64,000 bases of DNA from Rhodoflexus caldus (GCF_021206925.1 NZ_JAJPRF010000003.1:186001-250000); one strand, 5' to 3'; positions 42,662-51,694 are shown, numbered from the stretch's first letter. Program-made: numbers and translations. Notes: generated by a model not told the origin, from the letters alone.

Positions 42662-44607
42662 CAATTTTCACTGCGCAAGGGTAATGCCACAGTTCGCAAA
42701 GGAAGGGTTTGCATGTCCGGCATTTTTTGTTCTTGCGGTTGCCGGGCAGGGTTGCCCGCAATTTTGGTGGCAGGCTTTTCGGTTGCTGCCTTTTTCTGAC
42801 GGGGCGTTATAAAATCCTTACGGATGATTTCTTCTTCTAAATGCTTTCTGGAAGTTGTGCGACGGATATATTTTTCCATCATCAGGCTGGCGATAGGGGC
42901 AGCCCATGTGCCGCCAAATCCTGCATTTTCTACATAAACCGCAATGGCAATTTTAGGATTGTGCTTGGGGGCAAAACCGATGAATACTGAGTGGTCATCG
43001 CCGTGGGGGTTCTGTGCCGTTCCTGTTTTTCCGCAAATCGGCAAATCGGGGATGAATGCACGTCTGGCAGTGCCTGCCCGCACTACCTGTTCCATACCCG
43101 AAACGATGTACTCAAAATATTCCCGCTTGATACCGGTTTCATGCTTCACCAGGAACTTTTCGTCAATATTGCCCGGTTGGTCTATTCCTTTGATGATGTG
43201 GGGCGTATAATAATAGCCGCGATTGGCCATAATAGCGGCAAGGTTGGCCATTTGAATGGGCAGTACACCTATCTCGCCTTGCCCGATGCTAAGGGAATAG
43301 ATGTTGCCGAATTTCCAAGGATTGCCCTTGTACTTTTTATCATAGTACGCTACGGTAGGCACTAAGCCCGATTTTTCATTGGGCAAATCTGACCCGAGCG
43401 GCTTGCCAAGCCCGAACTTATCTAAGTATTTCACCCAATTGGCAAGACCGATACGGGTATCTTCCACATAGTTTTTGGATTTCTCCTGAATGATAATCCG
43501 ATGGAATACCCGATGATAGAATGGGTTGCAGGAGTGTTGCACCGAACCTCTTACATCTAACGGGCTGGGGTGCGAGTGGCACTTGACAATATCCTGTACG
43601 CAAGGGATTCTGGTATTTACGGTATCTATTACGCCCTCCTGTAAGCCGATAAGTGCTTGCACCAACTTAAAAATAGAGCCGGGCGGATAAGGAGCCATTA
43701 GTGTGCGGTTGTAAAGCGGGCGATGCGTGTCGTTTACCAGCATGGCATAGTTCTGCGACACCTCTTTGCCTGAGCCGGTCAGTTTGTTGGGGTCGTAGGA
43801 GGGGGCAGAAATCATTGCCAAAATTTCACCCGTTGCCGGTTCTATGGCTACAATGCTGCCGATTTTGTTTTGCATCAACAGTTCGCCGTATTGCTGTAAC
43901 TCCAAATCTACCGAAGAAATCAGCGTTTTGCCGTTTTCGGGCAAGGTGTCAAATGCTCCGTTGCGATAAGAGCCTTTTACCACGCGCCGTACATCCACGT
44001 AGTTATAGGTTACGCCGCGTTTGCCTCTCAATATGCGCTCATAACTTGCTTCAATACCCGACCTGCCTATTTGGTCACCCGCTTTGTAGTAGCCTTCCGC
44101 ATCTTGTTCTAAAATTTTCTTATCAACTTCCTTTACATAACCCAACGCATTGGCCATGCTTTTATGCGGATACTCGCGAACGGTACGAGCTTCTTCAAAA
44201 AGACCGCTGAACTCATCCATACGGTCTCTGATTTTGGCGAAGTGGTCTATCTTAACGTCCTTTAAAAATAAGGAGGGTTTATGGCGGGAGTACTGTTTTG
44301 CTTTGGTGTATTTATCAATCAACTCTTCTTTGCTGATATCGAACAGGCTGCAAAATTGGACGGTGTCTTTCAGAAAAAAGTCTTTGGGAATGATGTAAAT
44401 ATCAAATACGGGCGTATTGGAAACAACGAGCTTTCCGTAGCGGTCGGTGATGATACCGCGTACGGCATGGCGTACTACACGCTGCACGGCATTATTGTCA
44501 GCTTCTACTTTGTAGTCTTGGTCAAGTACCTGCAAAAAGAACAGTTTTACCAAAAATATAAAGCCAACAACAAAAATGGCGAACTGAATAATATATCGCT
44601 TATTCAC
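42661..44607 (-). CDS. mrdA: Peptidoglycan D,D-transpeptidase (penicillin-binding protein 2)
   Basis: 648 residues. It crosslinks peptidoglycan during elongation. An N-terminal transmembrane anchor (about 6-25: IIQFAIFVVGFIFLVKLFFL) is followed by the dimerisation domain (ITDRYGKLVVSNTPV) and the transpeptidase domain with SxxK at Ser311 (PPGSIFKLVQ), SxN in QHSCNPFYH, and KTGT in CGKTGTAQNPHGDDHS. The C-terminal tail after about 590 is Lys/Pro/Gln-rich. In most bacteria mrdA sits with mreBCD and rodA. Here the neighbours are porP behind it and rplY ahead of it, both of other function. It is translationally coupled to porP. Confidence 0.94.
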   Translation of the reverse strand: MNKRYIIQFAIFVVGFIFLVKLFFLQVLDQDYKVEADNNAVQRVVRHAVRGIITDRYGKLVVSNTPVFDIYIIPKDFFLKDTVQFCSLFDISKEELIDKYTKAKQYSRHKPSLFLKDVKIDHFAKIRDRMDEFSGLFEEARTVREYPHKSMANALGYVKEVDKKILEQDAEGYYKAGDQIGRSGIEASYERILRGKRGVTYNYVDVRRVVKGSYRNGAFDTLPENGKTLISSVDLELQQYGELLMQNKIGSIVAIEPATGEILAMISAPSYDPNKLTGSGKEVSQNYAMLVNDTHRPLYNRTLMAPYPPGSIFKLVQALIGLQEGVIDTVNTRIPCVQDIVKCHSHPSPLDVRGSVQHSCNPFYHRVFHRIIIQEKSKNYVEDTRIGLANWVKYLDKFGLGKPLGSDLPNEKSGLVPTVAYYDKKYKGNPWKFGNIYSLSIGQGEIGVLPIQMANLAAIMANRGYYYTPHIIKGIDQPGNIDEKFLVKHETGIKREYFEYIVSGMEQVVRAGTARRAFIPDLPICGKTGTAQNPHGDDHSVFIGFAPKHNPKIAIAVYVENAGFGGTWAAPIASLMMEKYIRRTTSRKHLEEEIIRKDFITPRQKKAATEKPATKIAGNPARQPQEQKMPDMQTLPLRTVALPLRSEN

Positions 44608-44813
44608 GTCAGCAGAACAGGTATAGGTTTAACTGAAAATATTGATTGATAAAGGGTTACGCAGCAATTTAGCGCACTTTTGTTAAAAGCGATTTTTTTT
44701 AACGGATTTTTATGCAAACACTTGTTGCTGCCTGTAAAGTTTACGCATAGTTACGTATTTTATTGTATCTTACCAATAATAAACAGGATAATAACAAGGT
44801 GTTATCATAAAAA
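44608..44813. other. Intergenic region between rplY and mrdA
   Basis: About 200 AT-rich bases with no gene. It must contain the mrdA promoter on the minus strand; a partial match (CTAAATTGC, near 44670) is present, but I could not find a full element. The left part of the region is pyrimidine- and purine-run rich. Confidence 0.3.
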
Positions 44814-44843
44814 AACTGCCAAATCGGTTGGGATTTGGCAGTT
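44810..44843 (-). terminator. Terminator of the prs-rplY operon
   Basis: A perfect 12-bp stem (AACTGCCAAATC 44814-44825 with 44832-44843) with a 6-base loop is followed on the minus strand by a T-run. It ends transcription after rplY. Confidence 0.8.
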
Positions 44844-44867
44844 GATGAGGAGAGTTTTGCAGAAGTG

Positions 44868-45434
44868 CTATTCCTGAGTTTTTCCGCGCAGCGCACGTGG
44901 AATGGCAATGCTTGCAACAGTTACCTGTCCGTTGGTCAGAATTTCAAAATTGTTGGTTACAATATCGCGCACACGAACCGACTTGCCCAAATCCATATTG
45001 GTAATGTCTAACTCTACAAAGTCAGGCATATGAGCAGGCAAAGCTTTGATGCGTACTTTTGATTGTTTTACCACCAATTTACCACCTTTTTGTACACCAA
45101 TGGCAGTGCCTTTCAGGTGTACGGGGATGTTCATCTTCACGGGCTTATCATCCTGCAACTCGAGGAAGTCAGCGTGCATAATCATCTCGTTTACAGGATG
45201 GAACTGGATGTCTTGCAGGATAGCTTTATAGATATCACCTTCAATGTTGAGTTCAACCATGTGAACTTCCGGTGTATAAATCAGCCCGCGGAACAAAATC
45301 ATAGGTACGGCAAAATGTACCTGATGGCCTGCGCCATACAACACGCAAGGAACAAGCGCTTCGTTGCGAAGGTCTTTAGCGTTCCTTTTTCCGAGATTTG
45401 CTCTTTTAAACCCTATAATCTCAAGCGTTTTCAT
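44868..45434 (-). CDS. rplY: 50S ribosomal protein L25/general stress protein Ctc
   Basis: 188 residues, the longer Ctc type with a C-terminal TL5-like domain after the L25 core. It binds 5S rRNA. The N-terminus MKTLEIIGFKRANLGKRNAKDLRNEALVPCVLYG and VHLKGTAIGVQKGGKLV are characteristic. It is 30 bases after prs on the same strand, a conserved pairing seen in many bacteria (prs-ctc). Confidence 0.95.
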   Translation of the reverse strand: MKTLEIIGFKRANLGKRNAKDLRNEALVPCVLYGAGHQVHFAVPMILFRGLIYTPEVHMVELNIEGDIYKAILQDIQFHPVNEMIMHADFLELQDDKPVKMNIPVHLKGTAIGVQKGGKLVVKQSKVRIKALPAHMPDFVELDITNMDLGKSVRVRDIVTNNFEILTNGQVTVASIAIPRALRGKTQE

Positions 45435-45464
45435 AAATAGATGTTGATAAAATGGAAAATATGA

Positions 45465-46400
45465 TTAAATAAACAAGGTGCTGATAGACTCTTGGTCGTG
45501 GATTTTGCGAATGGCTTTGGCAAATAAATCCGCTACCGAGAGATACGTGATTTTAGGATGGTTCTCAACACGCGGAGGGAGTGTATCGGTAACAACTAAT
45601 TCCTCCAACTGCGAATTTTCTATGTTGCTAATGGCCTTTCCGGAAAGGATGGCATGTGAGCAAATGGCACGAACCGACTTTGCGCCTTTTTCTTTCAGCA
45701 CTTCTGCCGCTTTGCAAAGCGTGCCGGCTGTATCTACCATGTCATCAATCAGGAAAATATCCATTCCTTCCGGTTCGCCGATTACCTGCATGGCTGCTAC
45801 TTCGTTGGCGCGTTTGCGTTGCTTGTCGCAAATGACCATATCGGCATTGAAATAGCTGGCAAATGCGCGCGCACGGGCTACTCCTCCCATATCAGGCGAT
45901 GCAAATATGACATTCAACTGGTGTGTTTTAACCAAGTTGCGGATATACGGAACAAAAATGGAGATGGCGCTCAGGTGGTCTAACGGAATATCAAAGAAGC
46001 CCTGAATTTGTCCGGCGTGCAGGTCGCAGGTGATGATGCGGTTGGCACCTGCCGCAGATAACAAGTTGGCAACCAATTTGGCAGCGATGCTGACGCGGGG
46101 GCGGTCTTTGCGGTCTTGTCGTGCATAACCGAAATATGGAATTACTACGGTTACATATTTGGCCGATGCTCTGCGTGCCGCATCAATCATAAGCAGCAGT
46201 TCCATCAAGTTTTCGGCAGGCGGCATGGTGGACTGAATCAAAAATACATGCTCGCCGCGGATAGACTCCTCAAAGGCTACCGAAAGCTCGCCATCGCTAA
46301 AACGCTTGCGCTCTAATGCGCCAAGAGGCGTACCGTAAGAGTGGGCTATTTTAACAGCAAGTTCCAAGGAGCCGCTGCCTGAGAAAATCTTAACGGGCAT
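45465..46400 (-). CDS. prs: Ribose-phosphate pyrophosphokinase
   Basis: 311 residues. It makes PRPP from ribose 5-phosphate and ATP for nucleotide, histidine and tryptophan synthesis. Motifs are IFSGSGSLELAVKIA at the start, the ATP loop YFGYARQDRK, the metal/ATP motif CDLHAGQIQGFFDIPLDHL and the PRPP loop IDDMVDTAGTL. Full canonical length. It heads the prs-rplY operon. Confidence 0.97.
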   Translation of the reverse strand: MPVKIFSGSGSLELAVKIAHSYGTPLGALERKRFSDGELSVAFEESIRGEHVFLIQSTMPPAENLMELLLMIDAARRASAKYVTVVIPYFGYARQDRKDRPRVSIAAKLVANLLSAAGANRIITCDLHAGQIQGFFDIPLDHLSAISIFVPYIRNLVKTHQLNVIFASPDMGGVARARAFASYFNADMVICDKQRKRANEVAAMQVIGEPEGMDIFLIDDMVDTAGTLCKAAEVLKEKGAKSVRAICSHAILSGKAISNIENSQLEELVVTDTLPPRVENHPKITYLSVADLFAKAIRKIHDQESISTLFI

Positions 46401-46432
46401 AACCGCTTATAACTAATGTTCCTTACTAAAAC

Positions 46433-46464
46433 AAAATAATCCCGATGTGCATCGGGATTATTTT
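46433..46464. terminator. Terminator of tRNA-Gln
   Basis: A 14-bp stem with a short loop (46433-46446 with 46451-46464, core AATAATCCCGAT) lies 6 bases after the tRNA. It has A-runs and T-runs on both sides and can stop transcription in both directions before prs. Confidence 0.8.
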
Positions 46465-46469
46465 GTTTG

Positions 46470-46541
46470 TTGACCGACCTGGACTCGAACCAGGAATAAC
46501 AGAACCAAAATCTGCTGTGTTGCCAATTACACCATCAGTCA
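46470..46541 (-). tRNA. tRNA-Gln(TTG)
   Basis: The acceptor stem pairs TGACTGA with TCGGTCA. The D arm is GGTGTAATTGGCAACAC, the anticodon stem GCAGA/TCTGT with loop TTTTGGT (anticodon TTG), and the T arm carries CTGGTTCGAGTCCAG. CCA is not encoded. Confidence 0.93.
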
Positions 46542-46557
46542 ATCCTTAATTGTGCCA

Positions 46558-46588
46558 CAAATTTATAGCATCGGAATAAAATTGCAAG
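46558..46588 (-). promoter_or_regulatory. Promoter of tRNA-Gln
   Basis: On the minus strand TAAATTTG (46565-46558) with CTTG (46588-46585) 19 bases upstream matches the Bacteroidota promoter. The start would be about 10 bases before the mature tRNA. Confidence 0.5.
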
Positions 46589-46606
46589 CGCTCACAAAAA
46601 ATTTTT

Positions 46607-47575
46607 TTATGCGTGTTGCTTTTTAATATCGTGCAGAATCTTTTCGCCGCCTTGTTCGAGTACTTTGTAGGCCAAGGCATACCCGATAGCTTCGGGGTCA
46701 TCTGTGCTTCCGGTCTGCTCTGCACGCACAATTTCACGACCGTTCAGGCTGATAATGCCCCCTTTGATGGTCAGCTCGTTGTTTGATGTGAACTCTGCCA
46801 ATGCAAAAGTCGGGATGCTGCACCCTCCTTGCAGCGTGCGCAGAAAAGCTCGCTCGGCACGCAGACGCAATTCGGTCGGCTCATGATTAACCGCATTTCT
46901 GATTTTGTGAAGCAGGTCTTCATTCATTCGCATGGAAGCCTCAACAGCAATGCTGCCTTGACCAACGGCGGGAGTAAACGTATCGGTTGGCAGGTGCATG
47001 ACAATAAATTCCTCGTACTCCATGCGATTAACGCCCGCATAGGCAAGCACCAACGCATCGCAAAGCCCTTCTTCCATTTTGCGCATACGGGTTTGCAGGT
47101 TGCCGCGCACATCTACGGTCTTCATTTTGGGCATGTAATGCTTAATCATGGCGATGCGGCGGGTGGAAGATGTACCTAATACGATTTTTTGGCTTTCGTC
47201 CAGTGTGAAATACTTATTGTAGCTTACCAGTACGTCGTGTACTTTCTCTCGCTCGGTGTAGGCAATGATTTCCAACTCATTGGGTAATGATGACGGCAAA
47301 TCTTTTGCACTGTGTACGGCAATATCTATTCCGCCGCTGTGCAGTTGCTGCTCTAACTCTTCCGTGAAAATGCCCTTACCGCCAATTTTGGAAATGGTTT
47401 TGTGCAATATTTTATCGCCGGCGGTTTCTATCGGAACAATCTCTACTCCGAATCCTTCATTTTGCAGGCGTTGGGCAACATATTCGGCCTGCCATAGGGC
47501 TAATCGGCTGGCGCGCGTACCGATGCGAATTACTTGTTCCACAGTATTTTGTTTGGTATTTAGGCTTGCGTGCAC
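46607..47575 (-). CDS. hemC: Hydroxymethylbilane synthase (porphobilinogen deaminase)
   Basis: 322 residues. It joins four porphobilinogen units into hydroxymethylbilane for heme and related tetrapyrroles. Motifs are IRIGTRASRLALWQA, VHSAKDLPS with the catalytic Asp92, GTSSTRR, VDVRGNLQTRM, and the dipyrromethane cofactor Cys252 in LRTLQGGCSIP. The start is the ATG at 47575. Other heme genes are not adjacent. It is divergent from the MBOAT gene. Confidence 0.96.
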   Translation of the reverse strand: MHASLNTKQNTVEQVIRIGTRASRLALWQAEYVAQRLQNEGFGVEIVPIETAGDKILHKTISKIGGKGIFTEELEQQLHSGGIDIAVHSAKDLPSSLPNELEIIAYTEREKVHDVLVSYNKYFTLDESQKIVLGTSSTRRIAMIKHYMPKMKTVDVRGNLQTRMRKMEEGLCDALVLAYAGVNRMEYEEFIVMHLPTDTFTPAVGQGSIAVEASMRMNEDLLHKIRNAVNHEPTELRLRAERAFLRTLQGGCSIPTFALAEFTSNNELTIKGGIISLNGREIVRAEQTGSTDDPEAIGYALAYKVLEQGGEKILHDIKKQHA

Positions 47576-47615
47576 AAATAAAATAAAAAAAGCGATACGA
47601 AAAATGCAAAAAGCC

Positions 47616-47623
47616 TAATTTTG
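47616..47623 (+). promoter_or_regulatory. -7 element close to the MBOAT start
   Basis: TAATTTTG matches TAnnTTTG but ends only 5 bases before the ATG at 47629. If used, the transcript would be leaderless or nearly so. The -33 element is not exact. Confidence 0.35.
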
Positions 47624-47628
47624 GCGCT

Positions 47629-49137
47629 ATGTGGCAGTGGTTTGTCTATAAAGAAAATGAGCCGCTGATTTTCAGCGCAGCTATCTTTTGGGTCTTTTTT
47701 GGCGTAGTATTATTAGGGTATCAGTTTATTTACCAAAACAACCGCGCCCGCAGCCTGTACCTGATGGCAGTAAGCATGTATTTCTACTACCTCTCGGGAG
47801 GCTATTTTTTTACTTTGCTGATACTTTCCACTATCATAGACTACCACATCGGCAAGAAAATTTATGAGTCGGATAACCCTGTGCTTCGGAAACGGCTCGT
47901 AACGGCAAGCGTGGTGATTAACCTTGCCATTTTGGGCTATTTTAAGTACACCTACTTCCTGACCGACATTATCAACCAACTGGCAGGGACGGATTTTCAG
48001 GCTACTAATCTGTTGGCAGTTATTACGAATCAGTTGGCGGGTACTTCTTTTGATATTGACAATATTATTTTGCCCGTCGGGATTTCGTTTTATACGTTCC
48101 AAACTATCAGCTACTCCATAGACATTTACAGGGGCAACCTCAAACCCGTGAACGACATTTGGGATTTTGCCTTTTTCGTGAGTTTTTTCCCGCAGTTGGT
48201 CGCAGGCCCCATTGTGCGGGCTTCGGATTTTGTGCCGCAAATCTATAAGCCCTACAACTTGAACCAAGAGGAGTTCGGGCACGCCGTTTTCCTGATTATC
48301 AACGGCTTAATTAAAAAGATTTTCATTTCGGACTATATCTCCATCAACTTTGTGGACAGGGTTTTTGAAAGCCCGCTGACTTATAGCGGATTTGAAAACC
48401 TGATGGCTGTTTACGGTTATTCTATCCAGATTTACTGCGATTTTTCGGGCTACAGCGACGTGGCTATCGGACTTGCGCTGCTGTTGGGCTACCGCCTGCC
48501 GCTAAACTTCAACTCGCCCTACAAGGCACAAAACATCACCGATTTTTGGCGACGCTGGCATATTTCGCTCTCCTCTTGGCTGCGCGATTACCTCTATATT
48601 TCGCTGGGCGGCAACCGCAAGGGCAAGGTACGCACCTACATCAATTTGCTGCTGACCATGTTGCTTGGCGGTTTGTGGCACGGCGCACACGTGCGATTCA
48701 TCATTTGGGGCGCATTGCACGGCATTGCTCTGGCGGTTCATAAGATGTGGATGGAGGCGTTCCCTGCCAAAAAAACAGAAGGCGAAACAGGTGCTGCCCT
48801 TTGGAGCAGCCTGCTCACCTTCCATTTTGTAGCTTTCTGCTGGATATTTTTCCGCGCTGCCGATATGCAAGCCGTCGGCGATATGCTCTCGCAAATTGCG
48901 TTCAACTTTCAGCCTGAAATCATTGCGGCGGCACTTGGGGCGTACTACAAGCCCTTCCTGCTGATTGCTTTCGGATTTGCGGCGCACCTGTTGCCGCGTT
49001 CGTTCAAAACTTCGCTTTCGGTGCGGTTTACCGCCCTGCCCGACCTGACCAAAGCGATCATTATTGCATTTGTAGCGCTGCTGCTGTTTCAGATGAAAAC
49101 CGCGGCGGTACAGCCGTTTATTTATTTTCAGTTTTAA
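47629..49137 (+). CDS. MBOAT-family O-acyltransferase (AlgI/DltB-like)
   Basis: 502 residues with about ten or more transmembrane helices. It should acylate an envelope glycan or lipid using an acyl donor moved across the membrane. Family motifs are FYTFQTISYSIDIYRG, FFPQLVAGPIVRASDF, ITDFWRRWHISLSSWLRDYLYI, GGNRKG and the catalytic His351 in LLGGLWHGAH, with a second His364 in WGALHG. The sequence fits the alginate acetylation protein AlgI type. AlgJ/AlgX-like SGNH partners are not next to it. It is followed after 87 bases by lspA on the same strand. Confidence 0.92.
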   Translation: MWQWFVYKENEPLIFSAAIFWVFFGVVLLGYQFIYQNNRARSLYLMAVSMYFYYLSGGYFFTLLILSTIIDYHIGKKIYESDNPVLRKRLVTASVVINLAILGYFKYTYFLTDIINQLAGTDFQATNLLAVITNQLAGTSFDIDNIILPVGISFYTFQTISYSIDIYRGNLKPVNDIWDFAFFVSFFPQLVAGPIVRASDFVPQIYKPYNLNQEEFGHAVFLIINGLIKKIFISDYISINFVDRVFESPLTYSGFENLMAVYGYSIQIYCDFSGYSDVAIGLALLLGYRLPLNFNSPYKAQNITDFWRRWHISLSSWLRDYLYISLGGNRKGKVRTYINLLLTMLLGGLWHGAHVRFIIWGALHGIALAVHKMWMEAFPAKKTEGETGAALWSSLLTFHFVAFCWIFFRAADMQAVGDMLSQIAFNFQPEIIAAALGAYYKPFLLIAFGFAAHLLPRSFKTSLSVRFTALPDLTKAIIIAFVALLLFQMKTAAVQPFIYFQF

Positions 49138-49174
49138 TCATGCTCGTCCGCACAGTTAAGCAATGCAAAATCCG

Positions 49175-49205
49175 TTGCAAATCGGCATAAACTTGGCTTA
49201 CTTTG
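49175..49205 (+). promoter_or_regulatory. Possible lspA promoter
   Basis: TTG at 49175-49177, a 20-base spacer and TTACTTTG at 49198-49205 (one mismatch to TAnnTTTG) would start transcription near 49212, 13 bases before the ATG. Confidence 0.4.
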
Positions 49206-49224
49206 TAGATACAAATTGCTAACA

Positions 49225-49884
49225 ATGAAATATTTAAAATATTATTTGCTCGCTTTGGCGGTCATTCTTGTTGACCAAGCCGTGAAGTTGGCTGTTCATG
49301 AGTACATGCAGATGGGGCCGCTGGGTGAAATCAAAATCTTTGGAGATTGGTTCAAACTGCACTATACACTCAACCCCGGTATGGCATTCGGGCTGGAATT
49401 TGGCTCGGAATACGGCAAAATCGGGCTGACGCTGTTCCGTATTGTAGCTGTGGCAATTATTGCGGTTTACATTGCTTATATGGCGCGCCGAGGTGCTCAC
49501 AGCGGGTTTATTTGGTGCATGGCCTTGGTGCTGGGTGGCGCTTTGGGCAATGTGATAGACAGTACGTTCTATGGCGTATTGCTGGACAATGCTTTGTTTG
49601 TCCTCAATCCTCCGCCTTTGTATCCTTGGTTTCACGGGCAGGTAATAGATATGTTCTACTTAGACATCTGGGAAGGCGCCTTACCTGACTATATACCGCT
49701 GATTGGCGGCAACTATTACTCGCTCTGGCCTATATTCAACGTTGCCGATGCTTCTATTTTTATAGGTGTAATGTTGATTCTGATTTTTCAGGGGAAATTT
49801 TTTGACCGCTCCGTGCCTGAATCCGACAAACAGGTTGAGCCGGAAATTATGCCGGATGCGGAAACGACCAAAACTATCAATTAA
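49225..49884 (+). CDS. lspA: Lipoprotein signal peptidase (signal peptidase II)
   Basis: 219 residues. Aspartic protease of the inner membrane that cleaves lipoprotein signal peptides. Four transmembrane helices; catalytic-site motifs are GALGNVIDS with the first Asp and FNVADASIFIGV with the second. At 219 residues it is longer than E. coli LspA (164) because of an insert of about 50 residues between the two Asp motifs (LLDNALFVLNPPPLYPWFHG...), which is normal in Bacteroidota. I took the ATG at 49225; a TTG three codons upstream gives the same frame. The C-terminal tail is acidic. Confidence 0.95.
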   Translation: MKYLKYYLLALAVILVDQAVKLAVHEYMQMGPLGEIKIFGDWFKLHYTLNPGMAFGLEFGSEYGKIGLTLFRIVAVAIIAVYIAYMARRGAHSGFIWCMALVLGGALGNVIDSTFYGVLLDNALFVLNPPPLYPWFHGQVIDMFYLDIWEGALPDYIPLIGGNYYSLWPIFNVADASIFIGVMLILIFQGKFFDRSVPESDKQVEPEIMPDAETTKTIN

Positions 49885-49942
49885 GCGGTTTGCATCGGCT
49901 GCTGTTGCCTGACTGCCGCTATGCTACCTCAATTGTCGGAAC

Positions 49943-51151
49943 ATGTTTGAAAAAAGTCATAAGTTAGACAGGGTTTTCTACGAAATCCGCGGGCCTGTAT
50001 ATGAACAGGCAGCCGAGTTGGAAATGCAAGGCTATAAAATCACCCGACTCAATATCGGGAATCCTGCGCCGTTTGGATTTGATGCGCCCGATGAAATTAT
50101 ACACGATATCATCATGAACTTGCGCAATGCGCAGGGCTACGTGGATTCTAAAGGTCTTTTTGCCGCCCGCAAGGCAGTGATGCACTATTCGCAACTTAAA
50201 GCCATTAAGGATGTTACCATTGATGATATCTTTATCGGCAACGGTGTGAGCGAACTCATTCTGCTTTCCATGCAGGCGCTGCTCAACGACGGCGACGAAA
50301 TTCTTGTGCCCGCTCCCGATTATCCGCTGTGGACTTCGGCTGTCAATCTTTCGGGAGGCACTCCCGTACATTACATGTGTGACGAACAGGCCGACTGGAT
50401 GCCCGACTTGGCAGATATTGAGCGAAAAATCACTCCCAAAACCAAGGGCATTGTCATTATTAACCCCAACAACCCAACCGGTGCGGTGTACTCTTCGGAT
50501 ATGTTGCAGCAGTTGGTGGAAATAGCCGTTAGGCACAAACTCATCGTCTTTTCCGATGAGATTTATGATAAAATTCTCTATGATGACACTGCTCATTTCT
50601 CTACCGCTGCATTTTCCGGCGAAACGCTTTTTGTAACCTACGGAGGGCTTTCCAAAGCATACAGGGCTTGCGGCTTTCGCGGGGGCTGGATGATTTTGAG
50701 CGGGGATAAAAAGCACGCACAGTCGTACATTAACGGGCTGAACACGTTGGCAAGTATGCGACTTTGCAGCAATGTTCCCGCACAATTTGCCATTCAAACA
50801 GCGCTTGGGGGCTACCAAAGCATCAATGAGTTGGTAATGCCCAGCGGCAGGCTTCGCAAGCAGCGCGATTATTGCTGGCAAAGGCTCAACCAGATGCCGG
50901 GTATCAGTTGTGTAAAACCCAAAGGGGCTTTTTACATGTTCCCTAAGATTGACACCCAAATGTATCGGGTGGACAACGACCAGCAGTTTGTGCTTGACCT
51001 GTTGCGACAACAGCATTTGCTGATTGTACAGGGTTCGGGTTTTAATTGGCCGCACCCCGACCATTTTCGCATCGTATTTTTGCCTACGGTAGACGAACTT
51101 GCCGTTGCCTTAGATAAATTGGAGAAGTTTTTGGAAAGCTACCGACGTTAG
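49943..51151 (+). CDS. Pyridoxal-phosphate aminotransferase (alanine type)
   Basis: 402 residues, class I/II fold. Very like AlaA, the glutamate-pyruvate transaminase of many bacteria: FYEIRGPVYEQAAELE, LNIGNPAPFGFDAP, IFIGNGVSELI, INPNNPTG at 174-180, FSDEIYDKI, the PLP-binding Lys238 in YGGLSKAYRACGFRGGWM, and a C-terminal HFRIVFLP Arg. It should interconvert alanine and glutamate with pyruvate and 2-oxoglutarate; I leave the symbol open because close paralogues use other acids. Its stop overlaps that of the convergent marR gene by four bases. Confidence 0.9.
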   Translation: MFEKSHKLDRVFYEIRGPVYEQAAELEMQGYKITRLNIGNPAPFGFDAPDEIIHDIIMNLRNAQGYVDSKGLFAARKAVMHYSQLKAIKDVTIDDIFIGNGVSELILLSMQALLNDGDEILVPAPDYPLWTSAVNLSGGTPVHYMCDEQADWMPDLADIERKITPKTKGIVIINPNNPTGAVYSSDMLQQLVEIAVRHKLIVFSDEIYDKILYDDTAHFSTAAFSGETLFVTYGGLSKAYRACGFRGGWMILSGDKKHAQSYINGLNTLASMRLCSNVPAQFAIQTALGGYQSINELVMPSGRLRKQRDYCWQRLNQMPGISCVKPKGAFYMFPKIDTQMYRVDNDQQFVLDLLRQQHLLIVQGSGFNWPHPDHFRIVFLPTVDELAVALDKLEKFLESYRR

Positions 51152-51615
51152 TCAAATTTTTTGCTTTCCGTGCGTAGTTTGTCCAACAGGGTATTAAACA
51201 GCACCAATTCTTCGGGGGTGAGTGCGCCAAAGCGAGCTTCCATGCGCTTTACGTCGTGGTCGGCGGCTTTGAGCAATGCCAGCCCTTGCTCGTTGATTAA
51301 AATATTAACAATTCGTCGGTCATCATCGGAACGCCAACGGTCAATATAGCCTCTGGTGGCCAGTTTTTCTACCATGCGGGAAACATCCGACATTTTATCA
51401 AGCATACGCACCCGAATGTATTTCAGCGATACAGGCTCGGGGTATGCGCCCCGTAAAATGCGCAGCATGTTGTACTGTTGTGAAGTCAGGGCATGTTTTT
51501 TCAGAAAACTGTCCAATTCGGAAGTAGCCCAATTGGCTGTATAAATAAGATTAACCGATGCCTTGTGCCGGTCGTTCTGGAATCGGCTTTGTATTTCTTC
51601 TTCAATACTTGCCAT
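51148..51615 (-). CDS. MarR-family transcriptional regulator
   Basis: 155 residues. A dimeric winged-helix DNA-binding protein. Central motifs are LTSQQYNMLRIL, the recognition helix region VSLKYIRVRMLDKMSDVSRMVEKLATRGYI and the wing WRSDDDRRIVNILI. The C-terminal dimer helix is FNTLLDKLRTES. I used the ATG at 51615 (MASIEEE), not one at 51651. The regulated genes are not obvious; the neighbours are the aminotransferase (convergent) and a SUMF1-like gene upstream on the same strand. Confidence 0.9.
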   Translation of the reverse strand: MASIEEEIQSRFQNDRHKASVNLIYTANWATSELDSFLKKHALTSQQYNMLRILRGAYPEPVSLKYIRVRMLDKMSDVSRMVEKLATRGYIDRWRSDDDRRIVNILINEQGLALLKAADHDVKRMEARFGALTPEELVLFNTLLDKLRTESKKFD

Positions 51616-51694
51616 CGTGGTTGTATATGTTTTGGTCAAAGGTAGTAACAACGCGTTAAGAAATAATATTTCGGGAACAATGTTGCTTGTTCTG

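Noticed and set aside
49964-51064. Long minus-strand open frame of 366 codons
   Set aside because: It lies entirely inside the aminotransferase gene on the opposite strand, with no family features and a Lys/His/Cys-rich, unlikely composition. It is a mirror frame of a codon-biased gene.
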